NCBI GenBank assembly: GCA_027186245.1
Contig: CP114484.1
Location: 12,534,001 to 12,598,000 of the forward strand
Source of the DNA: Coriaria nepalensis
Taxonomy: Eukaryota; Streptophyta; Magnoliopsida; Cucurbitales; Coriariaceae
Length of the DNA stretch: 64,000 nt
Reading direction: 5' to 3'
The position numbers were made by a program, and so were the translations under genes. Positions 50,580-63,817 of this stretch are shown one piece after another (positions within the stretch are counted from its first letter, which is position 1; each line of letters opens with the position of its first letter). The notes beneath the pieces were generated by a model. It was not told the origin of the DNA. It did not search any database and saw only the letters and a program-made list of their open reading frames with translations.

Positions 50580-51306
50580 CTACGCGCTACTCTGCTTCTC
50601 TCTACCGCAAATGAGAGTGGCACGTGAGACAGAGAAATGGGTGGGGGGGGGGGGAGGGGGAGGGGGAGATATCAAGCACCGACCAGAGTGGTGGTGCTTG
50701 AGAGATGTGTAAAGGAAGTCGTTTGAAATTTGCGTATGAAGATTTGAAGAGGAGGAGGAAGATATAGAAGGCGGCGGAGGTAGTTTATTACCGTTAAGTT
50801 ATGAGTGACGGTTGGTTTTTAATGGCGCGGATTTATAACCAGAAGGTTACGACGGTTAGAAAATTGAAATCTGAAATATTTAAATTACTTCCTTTTTTTT
50901 CTTTAGTTTCTCATATATTCCAAGGATATAATAATCTAGTTTTATGTTCCATCACAAATCAAAGAGACCGAACACTTAATGTATGTATGTATGTATGTAT
51001 GTACGTATGTACGTATATAATTAAGCCATCTTCCATTGATATTACGGCTAAAAAATACAGAAACTTTTCCATAAATTAGATTTATAATAAATTAATTTAT
51101 CTTAATTTTATAATATCATATTATAATTATATATAATTAAAATATTCAGAAATTCAATCTCGGATTTTAAAACGTCAATGATATGCGAGTCGGCGCGGTT
51201 AGAAAACGTTAGTCAAACGACGACGTTTCAGTGAAAATCAAAGAAGATAGATCGAAGCTATCAAGTCAAGGGCTGGAAATGGGAATAAAATCTGGATGAA
51301 GGTGAA
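50580..51306. other. Divergent promoter region: RWP-RK and nitrilase-like genes
   Basis: A G-rich tract (12 G, then G5 and G5 blocks) lies at about 50643-50668 in the RWP-RK leader. A TATG/TACG tetranucleotide tract lies at about 50981-51018. I saw no convincing MITE with terminal inverted repeats and a target duplication in this promoter. Confidence 0.5.
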
Positions 51307-53847
51307 ATGATCAGAACATCACATTCACTGTGCTCGCTGATCATCTCCAACAATTTCACTCTCCATCACTTCTCCTACTCTCGCTCCCTTTTCGGTTCCC
51401 ACTTGAAGCTCTTTGCTCCTCTACTTTCTCTCCTCCCCTTCGCCACCACCAACCACCGTACCTTCCGCCGCAAACCCATCAATCCGATTATGGCATCCTC
51501 TTACATTCCTGAGCAAGCCAGGGCCCCACCCGCGCTTCCCTTGCCTACTCCACCCCTTTCTAAGGTCAATTTATTTTTAATTCCTCTATATATATACACG
51601 TGCAAGACTGATTTTTTTGTAATACTAAGTTTGAATGTGTTTTTGATTTTGTGGATTTTATTTTTCTGGGATATAGTTTAAGATTGGGTTGTGTCAATTA
51701 ACGGTCACGGCAGATAAGGACAGGAACATTTACCATGCACGGAAGGCTATTGAGGAGGCAGTGGAAAAGGGCGCCAAACTTGTTGTTCTCCCTGTGAGTT
51801 ACTTTTTTTTTTCCCTTCTTCTTCTTCTAAATGGGTTGCTAATCCATAAGAGGTCCTGCGTGCGCTTGATTATAGTCTCAATATAAGATGATAGTGAGTT
51901 GCAATCGATATTTATACTTAGGATGATTAAAGGATGTATTTTTTTCGAAGAGAAAAATGTTTGGATTCAATGGATTCAGCTTATAATTTTATCCTTCCAT
52001 ATCTAGGAAATATGGAATGGTCCCTACTCAAATGATAGCTTCCCAGTTTATGCTGAGGACATAGATGCTGGAGGCGATGAGTCCCCTTCAACCGCTATGC
52101 TTTCTCAAATTTCTCGTCTACTAAACGTCACAATTATTGGTGGCTCTATACCAGAGCGATCAGGGGGTCGATTGTATAATACTTGTTGTGTTTTCGGAAG
52201 TGATGGAAAACTCTTAGCTAAACACAGGAAGGTAAAAATCTTCAAACCCCCTACTTTTTTAAGTACGATAAGACCATATATGATATCTAGCATGTAGTAT
52301 TTGATTGCACATTAAGTTATGGTATTAAGACGTGATCTTTAATGTTTGGTGTAATAAGCATCGCTAGCATTTAGCTACTTTAAGAAGATAAAGTACTTGT
52401 TATTGCGAATAGAGATATGTCACAAGTCTAACGTGCATTTTCAACTACAGATACATCTCTTTGATATTGATATTCCTGGAAAAATTACGTTTATGGAGTC
52501 GAAGACTCTTACAGCTGGGCAAACTCCTACTATTGTTGACACAGGTTCCATGTTTGTTTCTCTTTCATTATATAAATTTTCATTTCACAAGTTTGACTAT
52601 TTTTCTATCAAAGAAGCATCCTACCTATTGATTCTATTCCTTAAAACTCTCCTCCTTTACTATAAACTTTCTCAATTCTGGAGTATTGTGTGGTGCAGAA
52701 CTTGGGCGTATTGGTATAGGAATCTGTTATGACATTCGGTTTCAGGAATTAGCAATGCTATATGCAGCAAGAGGTTTGCCTTTTCCTTCTAGTTTCCTGT
52801 CGAAGAATTGATTCGTTTCTCCTAACACTGGATTTGAAGAGGTAAATTCTTCATTGATTGGCGGCCATTCTGGTTTTCTTGTATAAATTGTTAAAATATT
52901 AGGGGCCCACCTAATTTGCTATCCGGGAGCATTTAACATGACTACTGGACCATTGCATTGGGAGTTATTACAAAGGGCAAGGTACTCATTCCCTGTTTCA
53001 CTTTCAAAAATTTTGTGCAGAGTTGATTTTGGTAATATCTAGTTTAAAAAGGTTCGGATTCAATTCGACAGTTCACTGGAATTGGGTGGACCATTCAATG
53101 ATTCATGTCATAACTTTATAATACCGTTAGATCATCTGAAGTGAATACTTTCAGGGCTCCTTTTTATTCTAGTTTAATATATATGATCATTTTTACTTAT
53201 ATTTGTTCAATATTTTCTGCAGGGCTACAGATAACCAGGTATTATACCAAATTACTTAATTCCTTGCTCTATGTTGTTCGACTGATTGGATACTGATATT
53301 ATGGAATGTGGAATTGAGTGATGAACTTCTCATTATTACCATTTTTTTCTTATTACTGGAAAATTAGTTGTATGTAGCAACTTGTTCACCTGCTCGAGAC
53401 GTGGGAGCCAGTTATGTGGCTTGGGGGCATTCCACCCTTATAGGACCAGTAAGTGCCTCCTTATGTTTTTGCGTTCCAACTAGGAGCTTTATTTTATGAA
53501 TTCATGCTTTGAACAATTAATACTACACTCTCGAAAATCCATTTTATTTGTATCGTTCGTAATTGTTTTTAACATGAATATTGTGGCAGTTTGGAGAAGT
53601 ACTTATGACCACGGAACATGAAGAGGCGATAATCATAGCCGAAGTTGATTACTCAGAAATTGAGCTTAGAAGGTTATTATATATGGGGCTCATAAATCTT
53701 TTGTTTGATATTCTAATCTTTAGCTTTTCTCCCAACCCTTAAACCATATTCTTAATACTGTTTTTTAGGACAAACCTACCGCTCGAGAAGCAAAGGCGTG
53801 GCGATCTTTACCAGTTAGTAGATGTTCAGAGGTTGAACTCCGATTGA
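51307..53847 (+). CDS. Omega-amidase / NIT2-like carbon-nitrogen hydrolase, organelle-targeted
   Basis: Ten exons (51307-51564, 51677-51793, 52007-52231, 52451-52544, 52699-52773, 52903-52981, 53223-53238, 53368-53448, 53590-53672, 53769-53847) give 1107 nt and 368 residues. Residues 1-80 are rich in Ser, Arg and hydrophobics, consistent with a plastid or mitochondrial transit peptide. The nitrilase fold follows with the complete catalytic triad: Glu126 (LVVLPEIWNGPY), Lys200 ([13 protein letters not shown]) and Cys241 ([11 protein letters not shown]). The subgroup blocks [15 protein letters not shown] and [13 protein letters not shown] are also present. NIT2-type enzymes hydrolyse alpha-ketoglutaramate and alpha-ketosuccinamate (family knowledge). 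Length and neighbours match Arabidopsis At5g12040. Exon 7 is only 16 nt (residues A-T-D-N-Q plus one base). Confidence 0.94.
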
Positions 53848-55120
53848 ACTACTACTGTCTGGGTAAACAATGTTTCATTCCGAACTCTTGATTGTTTGAA
53901 AGAGTATTGTTGTGCGTGTTTGGTGGCATGAATAAGGAAGGGGATGCCCGTTAGGAGCTCTAAGAAGATGATATAGTGTGTACTTATTGACAGAGTGTTG
54001 TAAAATGAGAGTAAAAAGGCTGAACAGGACATGACATAAATATTTTTATTTTATTTATTTTTATTTTTAGGTAAAAAAATTTAAATTATCCTAATAATCC
54101 AAGCTTCTTCTTCTTCTTCTTTTGCTTTCTTCTTCTCTCCTTTTCTTCTCTCATTCTCTCATGATGGCCTATAAGATCTGTAAGAACACGAATAACATGA
54201 ACCTTATTTCTCCATTTATTCTCCATTCTTCGGTAATCTCTTATTTGCTATTTAAGTTACTGAGAGGTAAAAAAAAAAAAGAGAATATTTAATAAAATAA
54301 TTATTAAAATATATAAATTTTAAAATTATCTCTAAATTTAACAGAGGTTAAACAAACCAATCAGATTTTCAACTTTTGCTTATTTCCCTGTCTTTCAATC
54401 GCTGTATCGTGCAGGCTCCGCCATACTCCTGAAAGTAGTTGTGATTGGATCTCGACCCCTCCTCCTTCACGTGAACTTGTAGGCCACAAATTAAATTGTT
54501 TGCCTGCTCGTAGATGTTGTTCGGACACTTGGTGGCACGGTACTGGGGCCCACGTGTCTGAGACAGAAACGACATTAGGAAGCAAAACGAATGCAGGAGA
54601 TTAACCTAAAAGATACAGGAACCACGTAGAGCGCACGTGTCACTAGCTCTAGTTGGGACCCCCACGGTTTGTGGAGAAAAGAAAGAAAACCCAGTACTCA
54701 TAAATAAAATAGCTCTTTGAAAAAACAATCTTCCCTCCAAATCTTGAAGACCTGAAATTGGTAAGAAAAGAAGAAAGGCAAAGAAAACGAAGCAATTTTG
54801 GTGGTGAGACCAAAAGGAAACACCTTGTATGAGTTGGCGTTTTCTGTATGTCTGAGTGAGGGAACACAAATGGTAATGGATGTTGTATTTATGGAAACTC
54901 TATGTCTTGACTTCCATGAACATCAATTAAAGGCTTTTACATAGAGGCAAGGCAAATTGTGTGGTGGGTTTTTTATGCAAGGGTTAATTATTAGTGTACA
55001 AAATTAAATGACTTTGGCTCATCGAATGGGAACATTTTGGGTGGGTCGTGGATTTCATTCTTCTCTTGTTACTATTTTGGTTTTTTTTTTTCCCTATAAT
55101 CAGCTTCCCACTAGAACAGG

Positions 55121-55151
<31 letters not shown>

Positions 55152-55637
55152 CATACATACATACATACATACATACATACATACATACATACATACATAC
55201 AGGTAACAGGCTACAGCTCTTGGTTTTTACATCGGGTCTACTAAATCGGACAATTGAATAAATTTAATTATAATTACTATTTTTTTAACAATAAATTATA
55301 AAATTTTGAGAAAATTAATTAGACAAAAATCATCTTGAAATAATATCAAAAAATAATTTAAAACTCAAATTAAAATTTAAAAATTAATCCTATTTAAATG
55401 CTTGGGCCACTCCTCTTCCTTCCTTTTATATCCCTATCCTCTACACGACAAAAAAATAATAAAGTTTTATAGTTTGGTGTTGCTCAGTAGTTTCCATCTA
55501 CAGGCACTGACATGCACGCGCTTGTAAGAAGTATATATAAAAATACTCTCTACCCTCTGTTTCTCTTGCCCCTCCAATCCATATTCAAAAGGCTTCTTTA
55601 TTCCCTTCTCTGCTCTCTAATTCTTAATAGAGAAAGC
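53848..55637. other. Intergenic with large ATAC tetranucleotide microsatellite
   Basis: No gene is supported. AT-rich DNA lies at 54040-54340. Plus- and minus-strand frames at 54361-54869 overlap each other and match nothing. The leader of the BIG GRAIN-like gene lies at about 55480-55637. Confidence 0.5.
55123..55202 (+). repeat. (ACAT)n microsatellite, about 20 copies
   Basis: An uninterrupted tetranucleotide run of about 80 bases. Frames reading through it on either strand encode simple repeats (MYVC on minus) and are not genes. Confidence 0.95.
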
Positions 55638-56921
55638 ATGAATCAGTGCGAGAAAACTCGAAGAGAAGAAAGATACCAAGATGGCATCAAAAACCCATCT
55701 TTCTCTTCCTCTCTTCTCGACGAAATATACAGATCCTTCGACGATGCTGTAGACAAAAGGAGAGACTTGAAATCTCACAGAGAAACGAAACTTAAGAAAC
55801 AGGACAAAACTAGCGGGAAAATTCAGAGATCTTTTGAGCAAGAAGACGAACATATTTTCCCCCGACGTGCGCTCTCTATCGATAAACTTAGACACGACAA
55901 GTCGGCGGAGAAGTTCAGAGCCCAAAGAAGACACTCTCTGACTGATCTGGACAGAAAATCCCAGCACCAACGTGAGGATGCTCTGTTCTTCACTTCAACT
56001 TCAAATTCTTCGGATTCCAATTCCGGACTCTACTCATCTTCGGAAAATGAATCTTTGTACGGCTCAAAGTCGTTGACACCGTCTTGTTTCAGACCGCAGA
56101 GGCCTAAGCCAAGTTGGACCAGCGTCTCATCTCGACAAGATAAAACGGAGAGAAAAAAACAGAGTGCTTTGTTTAAGAAACAAAAAGAGGTTCAAATGTT
56201 CGACGATTATCACTGTACCTCCTCGATAAAGCAGAGCCCGAAGCATGAGAAGCATATCATCAATCTCGAATCAATGGACTTGAATATTAAGCATAATCTA
56301 AGAAATCTGAAGCAGCCGATTTCACCAGGTGCACGAATCTCTAGCTTTCTCAATTCTCTGTTTTCCATGGGACGCGTAAAGAAGAAGAATAAGAGCTCTA
56401 CATCATCAATTGGAGGCAATGAAGGAAAAGAATTCAACTGTTCTTCAGCATCTTCGTTTTCTAGATCATGTTTACGCAAACAATCTCCTTCTTCAAGAGA
56501 GAAAATGCAAAACAGCCTTAAGAGGTCGGTACGATTCTACCCTGTAAGCGTAATCCTCGACGAAGATTGCAGACCATGCGGTCAAAAGAGCCTGTGCGAA
56601 CAAGACGACTCGAGTCCAATGGCTTTTTCACATAAAAAACCATGGAAAATTGTACCAGAAAAAGAGAGAGAATTCAGCCTGAAGGAGAAGAGCCAGAGAG
56701 TGGAAGAAGCGGTCAGAGAGTATCTCAAAGAATATCGTCTATATCAGGAGATTGATCATGATCATGAGGGCGACGCAGAGAGTGATTCAAGTTCGGATCT
56801 TTTCGAGCTCGATCACATCGCTGTAATGGGTCGTGAAAGGTCTCATCAAGATGAGCTTCCGGTTTACGAAACTACAAATGCTACCACTAATCTCGCCATT
56901 GCTAATGGGTTGATAATTTAG
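55638..56921 (+). CDS. BIG GRAIN 1-like protein
   Basis: This is a single exon. I choose the ATG at 55638 (MNQCEKTRREERYQDG). Upstream in-frame sequence from 55512 is hydrophobic, unlike the family, and is probably leader. The 427-residue protein opens with PSFSSSLLDEIYRSFDD, the diagnostic N-terminal box of BIG GRAIN 1-like proteins. It is then Ser/Lys-rich and ends with SSGIR-like basic blocks (RISSFLNSLFSMGRVKKKN, RSVRFYPVSVILDEDCRP) and VREYLKEYRLYQE. BIG GRAIN 1 is a plasma-membrane-associated regulator of auxin response and grain size in rice (family knowledge); biochemical function is undefined. Synteny suggests the relative At5g12050. No transmembrane segment is predicted by eye. Confidence 0.8.
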   Translation: MNQCEKTRREERYQDGIKNPSFSSSLLDEIYRSFDDAVDKRRDLKSHRETKLKKQDKTSGKIQRSFEQEDEHIFPRRALSIDKLRHDKSAEKFRAQRRHSLTDLDRKSQHQREDALFFTSTSNSSDSNSGLYSSSENESLYGSKSLTPSCFRPQRPKPSWTSVSSRQDKTERKKQSALFKKQKEVQMFDDYHCTSSIKQSPKHEKHIINLESMDLNIKHNLRNLKQPISPGARISSFLNSLFSMGRVKKKNKSSTSSIGGNEGKEFNCSSASSFSRSCLRKQSPSSREKMQNSLKRSVRFYPVSVILDEDCRPCGQKSLCEQDDSSPMAFSHKKPWKIVPEKEREFSLKEKSQRVEEAVREYLKEYRLYQEIDHDHEGDAESDSSSDLFELDHIAVMGRERSHQDELPVYETTNATTNLAIANGLII

Positions 56922-57463
56922 CTCATAGTGAAATACTTTGTGTTTCTTAGTTGTGTACAATTTGCTTTAAGTTGTGAAGCGATCTTGACTGCAAGTTTTT
57001 GTTTCTTTTCAAATTTCTGTACAGGTTATTTCAGGAGATATGATATCCTGTTAATTTATAATTAAAAAATTTTATGTAAAGTTTGATTCTAATAATTTAA
57101 TATAATATCATAATCTAAGTATATATCATATTTTATATCATAAAATATTTTTTATATATTATATTATTTATTGAATTGATGGATCCATAAATAAAAAATA
57201 ATAATTTAACTCAAAAAACGTAAGAGTACTGCGACAGTTTGGAAACTAAAAGTTGTACATAGAAGAAAAGAAGGAAAGGAAAAAGAGAGGGAAGGGAATT
57301 TGTATTCTTTTCATAATAATCTATCGACCATTTTTCATCGATCCAAGCTAACAGTTAACACTAAAGAAATGATTCGAGATCGTTCATAATAATCTATCGA
57401 CCATTTTTCATCGATCCAAGCTAACAGTTAACACTAAAGAAATGATTCGAGATCGTTATCACG

Positions 57464-57501
<38 letters not shown>

Positions 57502-57722
57502 GTGTGTAAAAAGAAAGGCAGATCGTACTTATAATTACCTCATGCATGAGAATATAGAAAGTGAAGATTAAAAGCTTGGATGCTTGTGTTCTTTTTACGT
57601 ACTTTGATTTTGGTTGGATGAGCTGTTGCTTGTTGGTCCCTTCTTTGATATATGTTTTATTTTCCAACAAGGATCAAAGTTTGTACTTAACTCTACGGTT
57701 TCTAATATGCTTATAATACATG

Positions 57723-57765
<43 letters not shown>

Positions 57766-58296
57766 TAGATAGATATTTGGTGTACCTGATGATGGAATGT
57801 TCTGGTCCTGGATTAAGTATTATGATCAACTACAGCAGAATAATAATTTGTTTCATTAGGATAAAGAAAAGGAGGAGAAAACAAAAAGTGCCAACTCGCA
57901 GCAAGAAACATATGAACGACGCCATGAAAACTCGGGTGAGTCTAATCCTATCTTTGGCCAAAAAATGGAAAAAAAGTCTCATCCTATCCGGCGTCGTTTA
58001 CTTGCATTAAATGCACGGCGACCAACTCTCTGTCTGTTTGCACTCTTGCTTTGACTACTAGTACAAATCCGACATGTAGTACTTTGTAGTTCTCCTCCTC
58101 TCTTGTGTAGTTTCGATCACCCTCGTCCGTAATAAAACCCATTATTACTCTTGTCCCTACACTCACACACGCATTGAAAACATCGAGGTGGGCTGTGTTG
58201 CTCAGTCCGTACAAAGTGTCTTTTTGTATATATATATATATAGAGGCTCGTTAATTTCCTCACTCTCCGATCTCTTCGTTTTCTTTGTAAAATCCG
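56922..58296. other. Intergenic with microsatellites and a perfect 73-bp tandem duplication
   Basis: AT-rich 3' flank, then the duplication at 57311-57456, a GA run at about 57469-57498, a TA run at about 57725-57764 and a second short TA run at 58230-58241. A plus-strand frame at 57777-58010 matches nothing. The last 150 bases are the leader of the following kinase. Confidence 0.5.
57311..57456 (+). repeat. Perfect 73-bp tandem duplication
   Basis: The segment 57311-57383, beginning TCATAATAATCTATCGACCA and ending GATTCGAGATCGT, is repeated at 57384-57456 without a visible mismatch. This implies a recent event or gene conversion. Confidence 0.92.
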
Positions 58297-59982
58297 ATGA
58301 AAAGTGGGTACAGACAACCTGCGGCGGCGGTAAATTCTCAGGTAATCATGCCAGAGAATTCAATTTCTTGCGGCTGGTTTTGCGGAGGTCGGAATCAAGA
58401 GGCTGTGACCACTAAAGAATCTATTGTATCCAAGATCGCCACCCAGCCACCTTCCAGCTTGGAGATTCAGGTCTGGCCTATACATAATTCTTGGACCTGC
58501 TTTGACTTCTGACCCATTTCATTTACTTTGTCGTAATGTTTTTTGTATAATTTACTTTGTATGTATTAAGGTGGAGGAACTAGAGAGGGAGGTGCAAAAG
58601 CAAAGAGAACTGCAAATGATACATAAGAATATGATGGAAAGAACACAAGGCTATCTTAGACACTGTCTCCAACTAGCACAAGACAATGGCTTCTTGCACC
58701 TTATTATTGGAAAAGTCAGACAAATCAATGATCAAGCACACCAATATTCTAATGATCGTCGTCTAAATATTCCATCAACTAATCAACTCGATCCACCTGA
58801 CCATGATCATCATTCAGGTCTAACATCTCTCATTGACCGAGCCAAACTTAATGGATGGTTCATCCAACCGCACGAGGTAAAGAACACATAGATCTTAATT
58901 TATTCAAAACATTTTTTCCTTTTTATAGTTATGTTGTATGAATGGTATGTACGTACGTTCAGATCGACCTGCATGAGAAGATAGGGCAAGGAAGTACAGC
59001 AAACATATACAAGGCAAAATGGCGTGGATTTGACGTGGCAGTGAAATGCATGAACCCAGAATTCTTCATCTCAGATGAAGCTGGTGTAACGTTTTTCGCT
59101 CAAGAGCTAGAAACGCTGTCGAGACAGCGGCACCGTTTTGTTCTGCAGCTCATAGGGGCGTGTTTGGATCCACCTAATCACGGGTGGGTCGTGACGGAAC
59201 TGTTGAAGATGACGTTGAAAGAGTGGCTCCATGGGCCTGGAAATACACGGCGAAAAGAGAGGGCGGCGCCAATTCCTTTACTAGAAGAGAGGGTGGCTAA
59301 GGCTCTGGAGATTTCTCAAGCAATGCAGTATCTTCATGAACAAAAGCCAAGAGTTATTCACCGGGATTTGAAGCCTAGTAACATTTTCTTAGACCATGAT
59401 TCGCATGTGAGAGTTGCTGATTTCGGGCATGCTCGTTTCCTGAGAAACGATGCAGAGATGGCACTTACAGGGGAAACGGGTAAAATTAGGTTTCGATCAT
59501 CACAATATACATACATTTATATATAAATAGATCGTCTTAAATACTTGTTTTTCCGATTAGGAACATATATCTATATGGCTCCTGAGGTGATACGGTGCGA
59601 ACCGTATAACGAGAAATGCGATGTATACAGCTTTGGAGTTATATTAAATGAGCTTGTAACAGGACAATGTCCCTATGTTGACAGAGACTATGGTCCCGCC
59701 AAGGTGATTAGTTATGTTTCATTATGTTTCAAACACCAAATTAATGCCTGAAAGATGATCATAGATTAAGGTATGACAGAGTTAATGTGTTTTGATTAGA
59801 TTGCAATGGAAGTTGGAGAGGGAAAGCTGAGGCCTAAGCTGGCAGAGGATAACGAGAATGGCGAAGTCGGAGAGCTGACAGAGCTTATCTGCCATTGCTG
59901 GGATCAAGACGTTTCTATCAGACCTTCATTCACAGCCGTCTCTTCCACTTTAAAAACAGTTTTAGAGAGGCTCTGTACGTAA
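58297..59982 (+). CDS. Raf/TKL-type Ser/Thr protein kinase with N-terminal coiled coil
   Basis: Five exons (58297-58470, 58571-58876, 58963-59479, 59561-59703, 59800-59982) give 1323 nt and 440 residues. Residues 58-105 form a likely coiled coil ([20 protein letters not shown]). The kinase domain starts at residue 161: [20 protein letters not shown] is the glycine-loop region, with only two of the usual glycines (IGQG-S-T-A-N). Catalytic Lys188, HRD 293-295 ([10 protein letters not shown]), DFG 313-315 (VADFGHARF) and TYIYMAPEV complete the active site. The C-lobe shows [20 protein letters not shown]. All catalytic residues are present, so it should be active despite the altered loop. TKL/Raf-like kinases act in ethylene, ABA and stress signalling; the exact clade cannot be fixed here. 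Position next to the MSL-type gene would fit Arabidopsis At5g12090 (from memory). Confidence 0.88.
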
Positions 59983-60436
59983 ACATTTGTTTTAACAAAT
60001 TCAGGGACCACAACAGAAATTTAAAAAATTGAGAGGGCTTCATCTGCAAAAATACTTGTACTATTATTTGTCCGTGTTTGTCAACGGTTTTCGGTTGACC
60101 AGTTTTAACACGTGGTGTTAATCTACTGGCATTGTGCATTGCCATGTCACAGACTACGTGGACGTATTGAGATTTGATTATGGAAATGAAAAAGGAAAAG
60201 AAAAAAAGCGCAATGTTAACTTCTACGCAACCTCTCTCTCTCTTAATTATGTTAGAGGGAAAAGCAAGGTACAGAATAAAGTTATTGTAGGCTATAGCCT
60301 TAGCTTCTAGCTAAGAAAACATCTACAACAAACACAAACACAAACACAAACACAAACACAAACACAAACACAAACACAAACAAACTAGGCAACAAGAAGA
60401 CCTCCTCTTCCCTGTAAATTGAATTCTCACTTTCCA
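59983..60436. other. Intergenic gap and CDPK leader with AAACAC hexanucleotide repeat
   Basis: The gap is the 3' flank of the kinase followed by the CDPK leader. At about 60330-60384 the hexamer AACACA is repeated about nine times. It lies about 55 bases before the CDPK start codon and so probably sits in its 5' UTR. Confidence 0.6.
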
Positions 60437-62606
<2,170 letters not shown>

Positions 62607-63817
62607 TCGATTGCATGAATGTAACTAAAACTGAGTATAATCCATGTTAATAACTTGATAATAAGCTCTTGAAGCGATTTCTGCAAATAAACCGAAGAAA
62701 AAGATGTCGTCTGTCTGGTAAAAATGTTATGATATGACCCGACACGTAGTCAATCATCTGACGAATCATTGTCTGGACACACAAAAACTGAGTATACCTT
62801 ATTTAGATGAATGATTTATAAGTAAGAATGTGATCATATCATTCATTTAAATATCATTTAAGATAAGTAAATAGTCCTATCACCATCTACGCATCGTTAT
62901 TGCGTTCCACCATGTAAACAACCATCAATCATCATGGAAATTGGAAAATGGCGTCTCAGTAGCGCCACCGAGCAGGAGTAAAAGAAGAGTAATTTCAAGT
63001 TTACCATCATTTTACTTTTAATTCTCTTAATTTACTCCATTAAAAATCAAATTTATCATTATTTATATGAATTTATCTTTATATAATTTTTAATTTATAT
63101 ATTATTAAATATATATATATATATATATATTTTTTTTTTTTTATATATTTTATTTTATTATTGGTAATATAATCCCATAGCATTAAGCAATTGGAAGAAA
63201 TAAAAGTTAATAAAATACTTTACATAAATACATTTATAAAAATAAAATAAGTACTAAAAATATAATTAATCTAAAATAACTTGCCGACAGAAAATATTTG
63301 TCTCTGAGAAAATACACGTGTCGCATATCGGTTTGACCTCATCCTCTGCAACTGACAGGTGTGCCGTCGATTTTAAGACTTTAACTCAAACCAAATATGA
63401 CAGTGTTCCCACTAATTGTAGTTCACACTCTATGGTCGGTGATTAATAAGGAGTTAACACTAAACTAAGTTTCGTTCTATAGCCAATAATTTTAGCTCCT
63501 TAACAAAGCATGCCACGGCCGCCACCCATTAGATTACACATGAGTGTAGTCTGTAGATACGACTGATCATGTACTGTTTCCCACCACGGCCACCCATTAG
63601 ATTACATGACTGTAGTCTGTAGATACGACCGATCATGTATTGTTTGCAAATTCTGTTTCCCACACTTTTTCAGTGCCTCCCTGTTTTTGGATCGTATGCC
63701 TTGTCCTCTTTTATTATGCTTCTTCTCACTTTCTTCCATCCCCAACTTCCACTTTGTTTATAACCCAACGTTGATTCATGCTCTCCCTTCACTTTCTGCT
63801 AAATCTTTTTCTCTGTG
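62607..63817. other. CDPK 3' flank and promoter of the downstream channel gene
   Basis: Very AT-rich DNA with a TA run at about 63107-63131 and T homopolymer lies at 63000-63290. It is followed by a 71-bp tandem duplication and a pyrimidine-rich leader before 63818. A short frame at 63606-63818 is leader sequence. Confidence 0.5.
63513..63650 (+). repeat. Imperfect 71-bp tandem duplication in a promoter
   Basis: Copy one (63513-63583) begins CCACGGCCGCCACCCATTAG and contains GTAGTCTGTAGATACGAC. Copy two (63584-63650) repeats it with small deletions and substitutions, including loss of CG near its start and of CA in ACACATGAG. Confidence 0.9.

Noticed and set aside
50580..51300. MITE insertion in the RWP-RK promoter, as reported for a citrus relative
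   Set aside because: I looked for terminal inverted repeats with flanking target duplications and saw none.
55008..55244. Plus- and minus-strand frames with YIHT or MYVC repeats
   Set aside because: They are translations of the ACAT microsatellite.
55512..55637. Upstream extension of the BIG GRAIN-like protein
   Set aside because: The 42 extra residues are hydrophobic and unlike the family N-terminus. The ATG at 55638 is preferred.
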